Part shown: one piece after another, positions 51,722-63,100 of the stretch
How positions within the stretch are numbered: the stretch's first letter is position 1
How the letters are laid out: each line of letters opens with the position of its first letter
NCBI GenBank assembly: GCA_024867545.1
Contig: JANFNE010000018.1
Location: 868,001 to 932,000, forward strand
DNA length: 64,000 bases
DNA from: Phytopythium helicoides
Lineage: Eukaryota; Oomycota; Peronosporomycetes; Pythiales; Pythiaceae
Direction: 5' to 3'
Made by a program: the position numbers and the translations under genes
The notes under the pieces: model-generated
The model's input: the letters and a program-made list of their open reading frames with translations, nothing else
Told to the model about the DNA's origin: nothing
Databases searched by the model: none

Positions 51722-52705
51722 TCACGAGCGGCGCAGCAGGCGCGTCATGGGCGGCAGCGAGTCGTCCAGCGCGGCCGCGGACGAGCCCGAGGGCAGTGGG
51801 ATGGGCGACGGAAGCGGTCCGGTCCACGCGGGCGGCGACGGCAGCTGCGGGAACGCGGCGGACGCTGTGGACGCGCTCGTGTCGACGGCGAGCCGCGGCT
51901 TGGCGACGCCGAACGACGGCGCGTAGTCGGCCAGCGCGGCGTCGAGCTCGGCCGAGGGCGACAGCGGGCGCTTCTTGGCCAGCGAGGAGAGCTTGGCGGC
52001 CGTGGGCGACATGGAGTTGAGCGGGGCGAGGCCAAAGGCGGGAGCCGCGGACGTGGGCGTGGCCAGCGTGTAGCCGAGCGCGTCGGCGTCGGCGCCTAGG
52101 CTCCCGCGGGACAGCAGCGAGGGCGGACGCGTGGCGGACGGTGCGGATGGCGCGCCCTGCACGTGGACGCCCTGGGCCAGCAGTCGCTCGCGCTCCTTGC
52201 GGATCTGCGCGTCGAAGTGCGGCATGGAGCGGCCCTGGCGCGCGAGCTTGGTGAAGAACTTTTGCGCGTGCGTGCGCACCTGCGTGGACGTGCGCGAGCC
52301 GATGAGGCGCGCGATCTCGCCCCACGCGGGGCCCTGGAACATCTCGAGCCCCTTGAGGAACCAGCGGTGCTCGTCGTTGGTCCAGCGGCCGATGGCGATC
52401 TCCCTCGCGCGCGGGTTGCCGTGCACGAGCTGCGGACGCGCCATGCCCATGACCGCGGACGTCATCCCCATGCTGAAGCCGTCGGGGACGAGCGGGAACC
52501 CGCCCGGCCGCGGCGCGAACGCCACCGGACGCGCGTACATGAGCTCGTCCGCGGCCAGCGGCGCCTCGGGCCAGCTGAAGTCGCTTGGCCACTCGGGCCG
52601 CGCGGACGCGGACGCGGCCATGGACGTGGCCGGCAGCCACGCGGCGCGAGGGTCGTGGTCGAACGGCCGAGCCTCAGCCCAGGAGAGTGTGGACGGCCGG
52701 TCCAT
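51722..52705 (-). CDS. single-repeat MYB transcription factor, SHAQKYF-like
   Basis: A 327-residue nuclear DNA-binding protein. The ATG at 52705 (MDRPSTLSW) is the first in-frame ATG; the frame extends upstream without one. One MYB/SANT repeat lies at residues 107-154 (GRWTNDEHRWFLKGL ... WGEIARLIGSRTSTQVRTH), ending in THAQKFF, a variant of SHAQKYF. Flanking regions are Ala/Pro/Ser-rich and probably activation or regulatory segments. The N-terminal part has Trp-containing acidic phrases (SWAEARPFDHD, EWPSDFSWPEAP). DNA here is very GC-rich and dense in GCGGAC/GTGGAC words. Single exon. Confidence 0.9.
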   Translation of the reverse strand: MDRPSTLSWAEARPFDHDPRAAWLPATSMAASASARPEWPSDFSWPEAPLAADELMYARPVAFAPRPGGFPLVPDGFSMGMTSAVMGMARPQLVHGNPRAREIAIGRWTNDEHRWFLKGLEMFQGPAWGEIARLIGSRTSTQVRTHAQKFFTKLARQGRSMPHFDAQIRKERERLLAQGVHVQGAPSAPSATRPPSLLSRGSLGADADALGYTLATPTSAAPAFGLAPLNSMSPTAAKLSSLAKKRPLSPSAELDAALADYAPSFGVAKPRLAVDTSASTASAAFPQLPSPPAWTGPLPSPIPLPSGSSAAALDDSLPPMTRLLRRS

Positions 52706-55049
52706 GACTGCGGACGGCGGGGACGGCGGGCGGTGTGGACGGTTGGCCGCGGATTCGCGTGTGAGGCTCGCTCGCAGTGGACGCGTCCGTCCCCGGGACG
52801 GCCGAGGACCGGCCGGCCCCACCCACGGGCGAGGTCCATCCCCGCTGTGTTAGCTCTCGCGCTTCTCTTTGCGAGCGCTAAAGTTCCGGGCGGAGCCGAT
52901 ATCTACGGTACAAAAGTCGAAGCCGGCCGGCCGCTGGCGCGAGCCATCGTGCCACTCTGCGCGAAACCGCCGCGCCGTCTACGGTATGCGCGCTCGCTGC
53001 GCGCCTGGACCTCCAGCGCACGCTCTCTCTTTCTCTCTTTCTCTCTCTCTCTCATTGCTCGCAGCTCGGCTTGGCGGCCTTGCCATCACCTCGCGGTCGA
53101 CGTCGATGCGTGTCAAATTGGGAGCGATGGTGGCCTCGCCACGTGGGGCTCGACCCAGGATGGATCCATCGGGCTGCTTGGTGTCTTATTCTTAGCCTGT
53201 GGCTCGGTTGGCTCGCGTTCGACGATGTAAAACAGGGCGAGAGGGCGCTTCCATTTCGATTGGCTGCTGTGATTTACGCGCGCCATCAAAATTTGCGACG
53301 CGGCGCATTACGATGGCGTCCGTCCGACGGTACTGTAGACTTCGCGGCGTCCAAGCAAAGGCTGATTGCCGGAGGCTCGCGCTTGCATCTTACTAATTTC
53401 CCGCAACACGCGCGGCGCTGCGAAACGAGGCGTTCGCAATCGGCCACGTGAGTCTTGACAATGTGTGTGGCCTGAGGCTGAGTTGCTGGCTGGGATCGGA
53501 TTCGTGGATCCTTGCAAAGCAGAGTCAGGATCTTGTCAAGCGTGGCATCTACCGTACGGGCGGCGACATACACCTGGCTACTGTATAGAGCGAGTCACCA
53601 CGCGATCTTTGGTTCTTTCTGGAGACGCCCGGCCCTTGAACAAGATACCCACGTGAAGAAGGATCTTATCTTGTGCCTTGATCTCAGTATGACGCATCTC
53701 TCCGCCGCATCGTCTGCTGAACCAGCACCTCGAAACGGCGCGATCTTTTGGCTTCGCTTCGAATCACCGATCTCTACTGTATTGACTGAACGTACACTGC
53801 AGACGACCGCGCCAAGTGCTGCTAATCTCATTTGCTGATAGCGTCCACCCACGCGCATGAACCACCGAGGTCATGATCGTGATCCGGAGGATCGGATGCG
53901 TCGGCTTGATCACCGCTCGTATCCGCCCCCTCAGCGTGTAGATGACCGCAGCGTCGCGATCTGTCTGCTGTTGCAGCCCCAAGCTCGTGGAGCCTCGCCG
54001 AGAGATCCACTTCACGGCTCTCTACAGTACAAGAGGCACTGTAGATTTTGCACTATCCCCATGTGCGTGCGCTCACTTTGAACCCATTCCATCCACTTCA
54101 ACTTCAAGGACAGTTTCTCACATTCTGTATTAACGAGTGCATGAGTACTGCATGCAACCTATGGGTGCACTCGATTTCTCGGACTATACTATGGTAGGCA
54201 AGTACAGTATTCCCCCTGCAGCGTCGCCGCGATCAAATTGCGCCTTGCATCCGCACCTCACCTCACCTCGACGGCGCATCATGGAGCGACAGATTGGCTG
54301 GTGAGCAGTAGTCTGTGCATCATCACCTCGTTGATTGTGCAATGATCATGAGCACGGCTCATGATCGATCACTTTTGATCCCTTGGTCGCTGGCAAAGAC
54401 CAACGCGCCACGTGGAGATGGGAAAGCATCATGGGGAGGATGGAGATCAGATGCATGCTGCGCACGGAACACTCTCGTGCTGCGCTGCATTTCATTGACT
54501 TGTAGGTTGTCCCCTGTTTTTGCTGCGACGAATAAAGAAATCCCGTGGGCCACTGCATTCCCAGCAAGCGGCACAGGACAATTGCCATCAAGCCGCAACG
54601 TTGTATCCCATCACCTGGACAGCCACTGGTTGAGATTGGCAATCAGCTCTTACCCGACCTCGCTTGAGGTGAGCCATCGACAGCTCAGTCCCTGACACTA
54701 ACTCGATGATCGTAGCGCTCATCTTGGCAGCTAAAATTTTGCGCCTGCGATGCAAAAGTAAATGGAGGTGAATCGTCGGCATGGGATTTCAGCGGGAGCG
54801 AAAGGCAGATGCGTCCAATCGAGCACGCGCACGGGTCTGATCGACGTGTCACGACTGACGAGGCGTGATGGACATTCAGCAGGGGGCTCATGACGCCAGC
54901 GTCGCCGTTCGGAAGAACCCGTCGTGCATGTTGGTTTTTGTATGCCGGCAGCAATTTTGCGTGGATTGCTAAACATGTTGATTTTTGTATCGGCCGGCGC
55001 GCCGCTTCCACCGGGTGCGTCACGGATCGCGCAGCGTCGAAGGACACTC
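52706..55049. other. long intergenic region between MYB gene and Tudor-like gene
   Basis: About 2.3 kb with no supported gene. A CT-rich tract lies at 53022-53053, 220-350 bp upstream of the MYB start and in its likely promoter. Around 53270-54060 short words such as GGTACTGTAGA and TACAGTAC recur. ORFs here are short, overlapping and without domains. Confidence 0.45.
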
Positions 55050-55952
55050 ATGGCCGAGTTCTCGCCGGTGGCGCGGCTGCTGGCGACGCTGCTGCTGCTG
55101 CTGCTGTCGCTCGCAGCCTGGAAGCTCGTGCTGCAGCCGTCTCGCGCGCCTGAGACGGTCCCAACGCAGGTCTCCGCGCGCTCGGAGGCCAAGCGCAAGG
55201 CCCGCAAGAAGCAAAAGAAGAAGAGCAAGCCGGCAGAGGACGCCGCGAGCGTTGGCGCTCCCGCAGCGGCCAAGGAGGAGGACGAGGGCGCGCAGCAGAG
55301 CGACAGCGAGAGCGACGACGACCGCCGGCCCGCGTCCAAGCAGCTGGCGACTCGGCGCTTCAAGCCCGCGGCGTTGGGCGGAGTCGTCAAGGCGGCTGCG
55401 ACGCCGCAAGGCCCGAGATTTGAGCTCGACCAGCGCGTGGTGGCGCGCTTTCAAGGCGGAGCGGACTGGTTCCCGGCGGTGGTGACGGAGGTGAGGAGGG
55501 AGGGAGAGTGTGGAGGGCTGGAGATGAGGAGCTGACGACGCGTGGGGGGTTGCATACAGGTGCGCCGAGGAAACACGTACCACCTGCGCTACGACGACGG
55601 AGAGGTCGAGTTTCACGTGCCAGCGGAGCTCATCCGAGCCGAGGGACAAGCTGCTGAGCCAGACAGTGTCCTGAATGAAGAGGAGAGTGCGCGGGCGTCT
55701 AGTGGGTCGGAGTCGAGCAGCAGCGAGGACGAGGACGACGGCTGGGAGGTCGTGGGCAAGGCCAAGGCCGGCAAGAAGCAGCCTGTTGAGACCGAGAGCC
55801 TCGTGGACGGACTCACCAAGCGGCAGCGAGAGAATCGACGCAAGAAGGAGCGCCAGCGAGAGATCAAGGAGATGGCGCGGCGCCAGGCGCAGGAAGGAGA
55901 GTTCGACGCCCGCGCGCGCATGAAGTACGTGCCCCCGCCGACGTCTCAGTGA
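55050..55952 (+). CDS. membrane-anchored Tudor-like protein, two exons
   Basis: Exons 55050-55490 and 55560-55952 with a 69-bp intron (donor GTGAGG, acceptor ATACAG), phase 0, 277 residues. Residues 8-28 (ARLLATLLLLLLSLAAWKLVL) form one membrane anchor. A long Lys-rich and then acidic segment follows. A Tudor/agenet-like barrel lies at about 128-175: FELDQRVVARFQGGADWFPA, then across the intron NTYHLRYDDGEVEFHVPAELI. The C-terminal half is acidic, then strongly basic coiled coil (KRQRENRRKKERQREIKEMARRQAQ). The ORF extends upstream to 54924, but 55050 is preferred because the anchor starts just after it. Location is probably the ER or nuclear envelope. Confidence 0.8.
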
Positions 55953-56046
55953 TCAGCCGCGATCGCCAAGAATTGACAGAGCGAGCTTTCATCCAACCGT
56001 AAGAAACAATGGCAAGCCGCTCTTTTCCGAACTACCTGCCGTGCGA

Positions 56047-56582
56047 TTAGATGATGAACACTTGTGGGATTGAAGGCGCCGCAGCCATCCGCTTGCCAGC
56101 AGGACGCGGATCCGTTGCAGGTTGTGAGCCTGCCAGGTTCTTTGGGATGACGCTGACCTCGCGCGGTCGTGTCATGTACTCGTCCTGTAGAAGATCTTTA
56201 TCTGCTGCATTGATCTTTTTGCCAGAATTGGATGCTGCAGCCGCTCTTTTCGTGTCGAGAGAGTCGAACGTTGCAAACTGCCGCTCGTACTCGATGCTTG
56301 CGAGAGTTTTTCGACCTGGGCGCGACAGTGGTATTGCAGGATTCTCGTCTGCACTTTTGCGATGGTAAACCAACGTCATAGGCTTGCTGCGTCGAGCATT
56401 TGGAGCAATTGTAGGTCTAGATAACGGTACATTGGGGTCGAAGACTACTGCCTGCGCCAGCTGGGATCCAGATTTGCGGAGTGAGGCACAAAAGAGCACA
56501 GTGATGCATATGGCCGGCTAGCATTCACCTTGGAGCGCAACTCATCGAGTTCCTGGTTGCTTCGCCGCGTCTTGGAACTCAT
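56047..56582 (-). CDS. small basic hypothetical protein, two exons
   Basis: Exons 56529-56582 and 56047-56460 with a 68-bp intron (donor GTGAAT, acceptor CCCAG), phase 0, 155 residues. It starts MSSKTRRSNQELDELRSK and continues AQAVVFDPNVPLSRPTIAP. No membrane segment or signal peptide; evenly spread Arg/Lys and Pro suggest an intrinsically disordered protein. The splice model removes the in-frame alternative start in the intron. It is divergent from the kinesin-like gene, with 128 bp between starts. No family recognised. Confidence 0.7.
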
Positions 56583-56710
56583 GGTGACAAGTTCAACACT
56601 GTGATCCTGTGAATAGGTGCAAATATTTCCGGTTGCGGAGATGTCGTAACGACTGCTCCAAACTCGGCACGTCTTCAATCACAGGATCAAGCAAGCTTTA
56701 CTGCAGCACC
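56583..56710. promoter_or_regulatory. short divergent intergenic region
   Basis: 128 bp between the starts of two genes on opposite strands must hold both promoters or 5' UTRs. No element stands out. Confidence 0.4.
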
Positions 56711-59700
56711 ATGACAGACATGATGCCCATACGAGACGAGCGCATTCCCACCAACTCCGATGATGATGCTCAAGACTCTGAAGTGCCTGCTTCATCACCT
56801 ACTACCGAGCCTTCTTCTTCGCTCGGACAGCTCCTGCTGGACTTGACTGCACAGGTACAGGATGAGCGCCGACGTCGGAGCGAAGTCGAACAGCGCAACC
56901 ACGCGCTCATGCTTGAATTGGACCAACTGCAACGCGAAGTTCTCGAATTGCGTACCCAGGCTGCATCGGCATCGAGTGGCAATATTTCTAGCATCATGCA
57001 GCGGCGTCACTCGACCACGGACATCGCGACTGCGGATTTCAGCGATGTGGATCAAGGCGAACATGCGTGTGGCGCGGCATCCCCATCCACTTCACTCTTG
57101 TGCCGTGAGCTTCAAGAGACTCGAGCTGTTAAAGACCGCGCGCTTGTCGAGTCGCATCAGCGAGCTCTACAGGTTCTCGAGCTAAGTGCTTGTGTCTCTA
57201 TGCAGCATGACGAGTTGTCAGCTCTGCGCTCGTCACTAGCCGAGATGCAGGCTGCTCACGCCGAGGGCGAGCGCCTACGGAGTGACTGTGAGCGTGAAAA
57301 AGACTTGCTGCGGCGAGAACTTGAGCTCTCGCATCAAGATGTAGAGAGACTCACCCAGGAGGTTGGCGCTCGTGGAGAGCACGTAGCAACACTTATGGAA
57401 AAGTGGACGGAGGCTCAAGCTCGAAGTGAACATCTTGAGCGACAGCAAGACGAAGCAGCGGGCAAGCTTTCCGCCGCATTGGCTCGGGGCGACGAGATTG
57501 CCAGGCAACGCGAGCAGCTCGTGGACGAACGAGACTGCTTGCAGCATCAAGTCAACCACCTCAAGGGTGCCGTCGCCGCCAAGAGCGCCGAGTCTCGCGC
57601 TTTCCAGGCTTTTGGATCGCACGCTCGAGATCATTTGCAGGCTCAAAATGCCGCCTTGCAGCGCCACCTAGTTCTACGGCGTAGCGTGCACGCTCGTGCG
57701 AGTCAGGCATTGTCCGAGGTCCGAACTCTTCGTGTTCAACTTACTCGAGAGCTTCGAGCACCAATGCTAGCACTTCAAGCAGATTGTCAACGCTTCTTGG
57801 CGAGCATTCGAGCACCAGTTATGTCGTTAGTGTCCAATGCTGACAAATACGCCAAGATGGCGCACGCCGAGCATGGACCACTGCGAGAAGCATTGGGAGA
57901 TGCGGAGCAAGCTCGTCGACATCTACATGATCAGTTATGGCGTGCACGTCGGGATGCTGCTATTGTCGTGCAAGTCATTCAACAGGTAAATCGAGAGGCT
58001 GATGCTGCTGGATCGAATCCACCGACTTCAGAGCTGCTAGTGCGAGCCAATTTTCACTCAGGCGAGCTGTTGATGCTCAAGAAGCCTCTCGTTTCTAATG
58101 GAGACTCTGCGAGTGCGAGCAGAACCACCGAGACGTCTGGATCGGCGATTACACGGCGCGTCAGATGTGACGCACTATACTCAGATCGCTCCAGGGCATG
58201 GACTAGTCATGAGTCGGTCTCACCACTCATTCAATCGCTGTTCGATGGGCGAAATGCTTGCGTTCTCACTGTTGCTGGGGCGAGTGAGCTTGTTGTCAAC
58301 AATCAAGGTGCTACCAAGACACACCAGCAAGCTGTCGAAATTGTGCTCGCCGAGCTTTTCCGTCGTCTTGCAGGGGCTACAACAAACCCCGTTGGCATGC
58401 GTCGTGCAAAACTTTCGCTCAGTCTCCTCGCAGTGTTCAACGAGACTGTCTACGATCTTTTGGGACTCGACTCGGATCCATCTTCTGCAACTCTCCACAG
58501 CCAGCAGCAGGCTAATCACATGGTTGTCGTTGAAGTCCAAGCGCTGAATGAAGCTCTCCTCGTGCTCAAAGGTGCGCGAGACACGCTTCAAGCTGCTGGA
58601 CAGAGAGGCGCACTCTCGCCTTCGCTCACCCATACCGTCATCACGGTGTGTTTGACGCTTGACGATCGCTTTGCACCATCTCCATCGACAGTGACAAAAC
58701 ATAATGCAGCTACAAGCTCTACCATTCGATCCAAACTTCAGCTCGTGGAGCTAGCTCTCCCACACGATTCTGAAGACGAGGAGAGTGATCGTGTCGACCT
58801 CACGATTGACCGAGAGCGTGTTCGTGAGCGTGTGGCAGCCACCGCTAGCATCCGAGCACTATGCATAGCTCTGGCAGGCGTGCGCCTCGCATCGGACCGA
58901 GATCGTCGGTCTCCGAGTCGAAATTCCGACGATGCAGTTGGGTTTGTGCGTTTCCACGGTTCGAAACTCACAGTGCTGCTTCAAGATACGCTCCGAGCTG
59001 GTGGGAAACTGCTCGCACTAGTCTCGCTACCCGCTAGAGTTCATGCCGGATCTCCCAGTGGACGATTTACGTCAGCAGTACTGCGGTTGCTTGAACAGTT
59101 ACGATTAGCTGTTGGTGATGGTTCAACCAGCTCAAGTGGTTCTGATCGGTCGATCGCCATGGAGGCAATCGGTACTCGAGACCGCACGTTGGAGTCATTT
59201 ATGAGCCGCCTAGCCGTCAACCAAGCCCACGGCGCGAATGAGTCAAGTCCAGATGACACCACGGCTGTTCTCTCTCCTTCATCATCTATGACTGGTCTCA
59301 ACTTGGATTCGTCTTTGGCGCCATTGGCATTCTCCTCTCCTGCCATGCGCGAGAACGACATCAATGACAAATCGTCCACCTCGCCTTTGAGCTGGGAGGC
59401 GGAGCTCGACGCCATGGTTCGCCGCTACGGAGGCAAAGGTGCGCTTGACGATCTACTTGTGGCTCTACAACAACAGCAACAGCAACAAAGGCTGACATTC
59501 GCGCCGATGGTATCACCGCTACCTTCACCAACGCGCTCACTTTCGTCCCCTCCACGCTCTCCAGCTCGATCTCCCCCGTTTTCAGCGTCAGATCCAATCT
59601 TGTCAGATGGAGGTGCTGATGTCGATCTCACCAGTGCTGAAGACATCGCCCAGAGCAATACGCCACTTCGTGGCTCGATCTCAACACCAAAGAGCCAGCA

Positions 59701-60031
59701 ACTCCGCGGTGGCCGAGGCTACAAAGCTGGCACCAGCAGCAGCATGCGCAAAAGCAGGCCGCGGTTGAGTGCTGGTAAGTCTCAATTCGCCACCAATAGC
59801 ATCAGTCGAAGAATGTCTGCGACTGGCACCGTTGGGTTGGCTCGTTCCAAGTCTGAAGTAGTTCGGCCAGTCACTCGCCCTGATGGACGCTTACCTGCGC
59901 AGACGCTCGCCTCGAGGGCATCGGCACCGCCCACGGGCATTAATGTGCGATTGAGACGAGAGACTGCATCCAGCGCATTGAAAAAGTCGCTGGTGACCAC
60001 TAAGAAGCAAGAGCGCTCACCGTTTCGGTAG
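56711..60031 (+). CDS. kinesin-like protein with degenerate motor domain
   Basis: 1,106 residues from the ATG at 56711 (MTDMMPIRDERIP). Residues about 40-470 are mostly coiled coil, placed before the motor homology as in kinesin-14. Residues about 480-800 follow the kinesin fold: HESVSPLIQSLFDGRNACVLTV before the P-loop position, LSLLAVFNETVYDLLG, LQLVELALPHDSEDEE where DLAGSE is expected, and FHGSKLTVLLQDTLRAGGKLLALVSL at the alpha4/alpha5 block. The P-loop GQTGSGKT is replaced by GASELVVNNQGATKT, and the switch I SSRSH by SPSLTHT. It should therefore not hydrolyse ATP. The tail (800-1106) is Ser/Pro-rich with a Gln run at 59467-59487 and basic motifs (SMRKSRPRLSAGKS). Single exon. Confidence 0.8.
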   Translation: MTDMMPIRDERIPTNSDDDAQDSEVPASSPTTEPSSSLGQLLLDLTAQVQDERRRRSEVEQRNHALMLELDQLQREVLELRTQAASASSGNISSIMQRRHSTTDIATADFSDVDQGEHACGAASPSTSLLCRELQETRAVKDRALVESHQRALQVLELSACVSMQHDELSALRSSLAEMQAAHAEGERLRSDCEREKDLLRRELELSHQDVERLTQEVGARGEHVATLMEKWTEAQARSEHLERQQDEAAGKLSAALARGDEIARQREQLVDERDCLQHQVNHLKGAVAAKSAESRAFQAFGSHARDHLQAQNAALQRHLVLRRSVHARASQALSEVRTLRVQLTRELRAPMLALQADCQRFLASIRAPVMSLVSNADKYAKMAHAEHGPLREALGDAEQARRHLHDQLWRARRDAAIVVQVIQQVNREADAAGSNPPTSELLVRANFHSGELLMLKKPLVSNGDSASASRTTETSGSAITRRVRCDALYSDRSRAWTSHESVSPLIQSLFDGRNACVLTVAGASELVVNNQGATKTHQQAVEIVLAELFRRLAGATTNPVGMRRAKLSLSLLAVFNETVYDLLGLDSDPSSATLHSQQQANHMVVVEVQALNEALLVLKGARDTLQAAGQRGALSPSLTHTVITVCLTLDDRFAPSPSTVTKHNAATSSTIRSKLQLVELALPHDSEDEESDRVDLTIDRERVRERVAATASIRALCIALAGVRLASDRDRRSPSRNSDDAVGFVRFHGSKLTVLLQDTLRAGGKLLALVSLPARVHAGSPSGRFTSAVLRLLEQLRLAVGDGSTSSSGSDRSIAMEAIGTRDRTLESFMSRLAVNQAHGANESSPDDTTAVLSPSSSMTGLNLDSSLAPLAFSSPAMRENDINDKSSTSPLSWEAELDAMVRRYGGKGALDDLLVALQQQQQQQRLTFAPMVSPLPSPTRSLSSPPRSPARSPPFSASDPILSDGGADVDLTSAEDIAQSNTPLRGSISTPKSQQLRGGRGYKAGTSSSMRKSRPRLSAGKSQFATNSISRRMSATGTVGLARSKSEVVRPVTRPDGRLPAQTLASRASAPPTGINVRLRRETASSALKKSLVTTKKQERSPFR

Positions 60032-60184
60032 ATGCATACGAGGTACGCGAGTTGAGGCATCATTTCTCACAACACCAGCAATAGAGGTTGTAGCTACAAT
60101 CCAAACAGGTTGTATTCAACTCCATCTGGTGTGGTCGATGCCGTCACCTTGGGCAACTAATGCCAATAGGTTCCCTTCCTGCAC

Positions 60185-63100
60185 TTACAGTCGCAACGAG
60201 TATCCACTCGACGAGTGGTAGTATCCACTGCTCTCGCTGCCGGGAGCCGTGGACGTCTTCGTCGTCTTCGTCACTGTAGTCGTAGTCGTCACTCCATCCG
60301 CACCAACCGATTTCACCGTCGTGGTGGTGGTGGTGACGCTCGAAGCGGACGCTTCGTCTCCGCCAACGAGCATGCTTAGAACATTGTTGTTCTGCTTCTC
60401 GTTCTCCGCACGCTTGCGCATACGGCGACGCTGGTTCTTGTTGAGCTTGATAGCACCCGCACCAGTCATACCGGGAGTTGCGCCAACAGGAATTCGACCG
60501 AATGTCGACGTGCTAGCGCTGTTTGGTTGAACATTCTCATCGCTCGCAACATTTGCACTCTCGTTCGCCTTGGCCTTCTTGTTGTTTGACTTCTCGGGCT
60601 CCTTAATGGTCTCCTCTTCCTCCTCCTTGTAGCCATAGCGCTGACGACGCTGCTCTTGGAACTCCTCCTCCTTCGCAACTAGCTCCACGATCTTATCGTT
60701 CATCACGTGCTTCACGCGCTCCACTTGGTCACTTGGTCCCTTGAGGTCAATTGACGGCGTTCCGTCACGTTGGATGTCAATCACGACGTCGGGGAATTCA
60801 CGCTGCAAGGCCTTAATGTTCGCGCCAGCTTTGCCGATGATCGCTCCAATGACCGATGCGCCGATGCTACTTCCAGGCACAGAAGCAGACCCAGGAAGTA
60901 TCAGCTTCTCGATAACGCTCGTCTCCACCGCGTGCTCCAGTTTTTCATGCAGACGCTCGCGCTCCGCATCGTCCTTGTCACTGTACAGCACGACCTGACG
61001 CACATTTTCATCCTCAACGCTGTCGATGACATAGAGCTGAACATTCGTGCCCTTCCCCGTCTCCTTGCGCACAGACGCTAGAGCAAGGTCAAGCTTGGCG
61101 GCAGGTACGTCGACGATCACAGCGAGGTTACGATGGTGTGTCAGAAGCTTCTTGACGTTTTCGACTGCCAACTTTACCGACGCGTCATCGCGAGCGCTGA
61201 TTGTGAGAGTGCGCGGCTTGCCTCCGTTGTGGCCGTGGCCCTCGCTCTTGCCACCAGGAGCAGCGCTTAAATCCAGACGAGCTCCATTCGACTCCGTGCT
61301 CAGCTTCTGAATGGTCTCACCATTCTTGCCAACGAGAATAGGGACCAGCCATGATTCAACCGGCAGCACAACATGGCGATGCTTCCACTCCGCGACCTCA
61401 CTTTTCACAAGCTTAGCCACCTGCTGAGTGCTCTCTTCCGAGTCGGTGAACACACGGAGACTCGTGGGCGACGGGAGCGAGAAGAAAATACGGCGAGGAC
61501 CTTGCTTCTTCCCCTTCTTACCACCCTTCGCCTCTCGGAGAGTCGGCAGCATCTCGTACAAGCGGGGGACCATGAGTGCAGGCAGATCGTCAATCACAGC
61601 CACGCACTCCTTGTAGTAAAACTGCAGCACATTCTCAACGCGCGCCTTCGCATCGTACACGGAAGCGGCGCGAGTGCCCTCGATGTGGATGATACCATCG
61701 GCAACGAGGTCATTCATCGTCAGCCCCGATCCGCTGCCAGCCTGCTGGCGTGTAATACGAAGCTCGCACCCTGTTTGCTTGCAAATGCGCGTACCGTTTT
61801 CATTCAGTGCACCGCTCTTATCAATGAAAGCGCTGGCAAAGGAGTATGATGGTAGTGGGATTGTCTCCACAAACAACGCTGTCGCAGTGTCCTGGGCGTC
61901 CTTGGCGTTGCTCGAGGTCGAAGCATTCGACACTGTCATCACAGTCACAAGCATGTCAAGGAACTTCTTGAGCGGGCCAACGCCCATCGCGGGTCCGCGA
62001 ATCCGAGCACTTTTGCCGTCATCTTGGATAGACACTTTCATTCCTTCACCACCTTCAGCTTCAAGTTCTTGCAGTCGCATAGCAATTGCAGGGTTTTGCT
62101 TGAGAATAGTGTTGAAGTTCACAGTGGTTGCGTTTGAGGAAGCTGTTGGGATTCGGACCGTCTCGACAACACTCGATTCTCGCAGTTCGCGCAGCACGCG
62201 ATCAACGCACTCCTGGAGCTGCTCGGGTGTCGATGCCTTGATACGGACATTGCCACGAGCTGGGAACGCGTCAATCGACGCACCCGGGTACTCCTCACGC
62301 AGAGCACGAATCCTCTCGCCTTTCTTGCCAATCAGGCATCCTGTCGCGAATGCATCGAGCTGAAGAAGTCGGCGGTTTGATGTCTGGAGCAGCTCATCTA
62401 GAGCTTTCTGGACAGCATCAAGCTGCTCGTTCGTGCCGATCATCTCTAGCTCAGCTGCTGACGAAGAGCCTTCGCTTTCTTGCGACTCCGCAGAATCGCC
62501 ATTGCGCAGCACTTTCAGTTTGACGCCAGTCTCAGCTTCCAGCTTGGCAACCGTCTCACCCTTCTTGCCGATCACTGTAGGAACTTCGTCATTGTCAAGA
62601 GGCATATAGCGCACGTGGTGCGAGTCTTCAAGCAGCTGGAGCTGACGTTTCGCCTCTTGAATACCCGTCAGTGTGCCCGTCAGGGAAATCTTCACGCGCT
62701 CCGTCGAACCAGCTGCAGGCTGACGAGGCTGATCAGACGCACTCTTACCGCCAAAGAGCGACGGCAAGAAAACCTTGCACTCGCCGTTCGTAGATTTTTC
62801 GATCTCATTCACCTTGGCACGCTTGTTCCCAGCCAAAACCGGAATCAGGTGCGGCGATGTGGAAAAGAAACTGCGCTGATTCTTATCGATGATTGACGTG
62901 ATGTGTGCACGGGCACGGGCGATACCAGCCTCATTATCTCCAAGAACGCACACGTATGGATCCTGGATGTCGATACGCACAAACCCAGTCTGCTCTTCCT
63001 TCTCAGAGTCTTCCTTCTCACCGTCCTCCTTCTCAGCTTCACCCTCGGCTTCGGTTTCATCTTCAGTATCCTTCTTCTTGCTCTTCTTCGGCTTGCCAGT

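Noticed and set aside
51672..52640. 322-codon minus frame overlapping the MYB gene
   Set aside because: Arg/Ala-rich alternative frame of very GC-rich DNA; the MYB repeat lies in the other frame.
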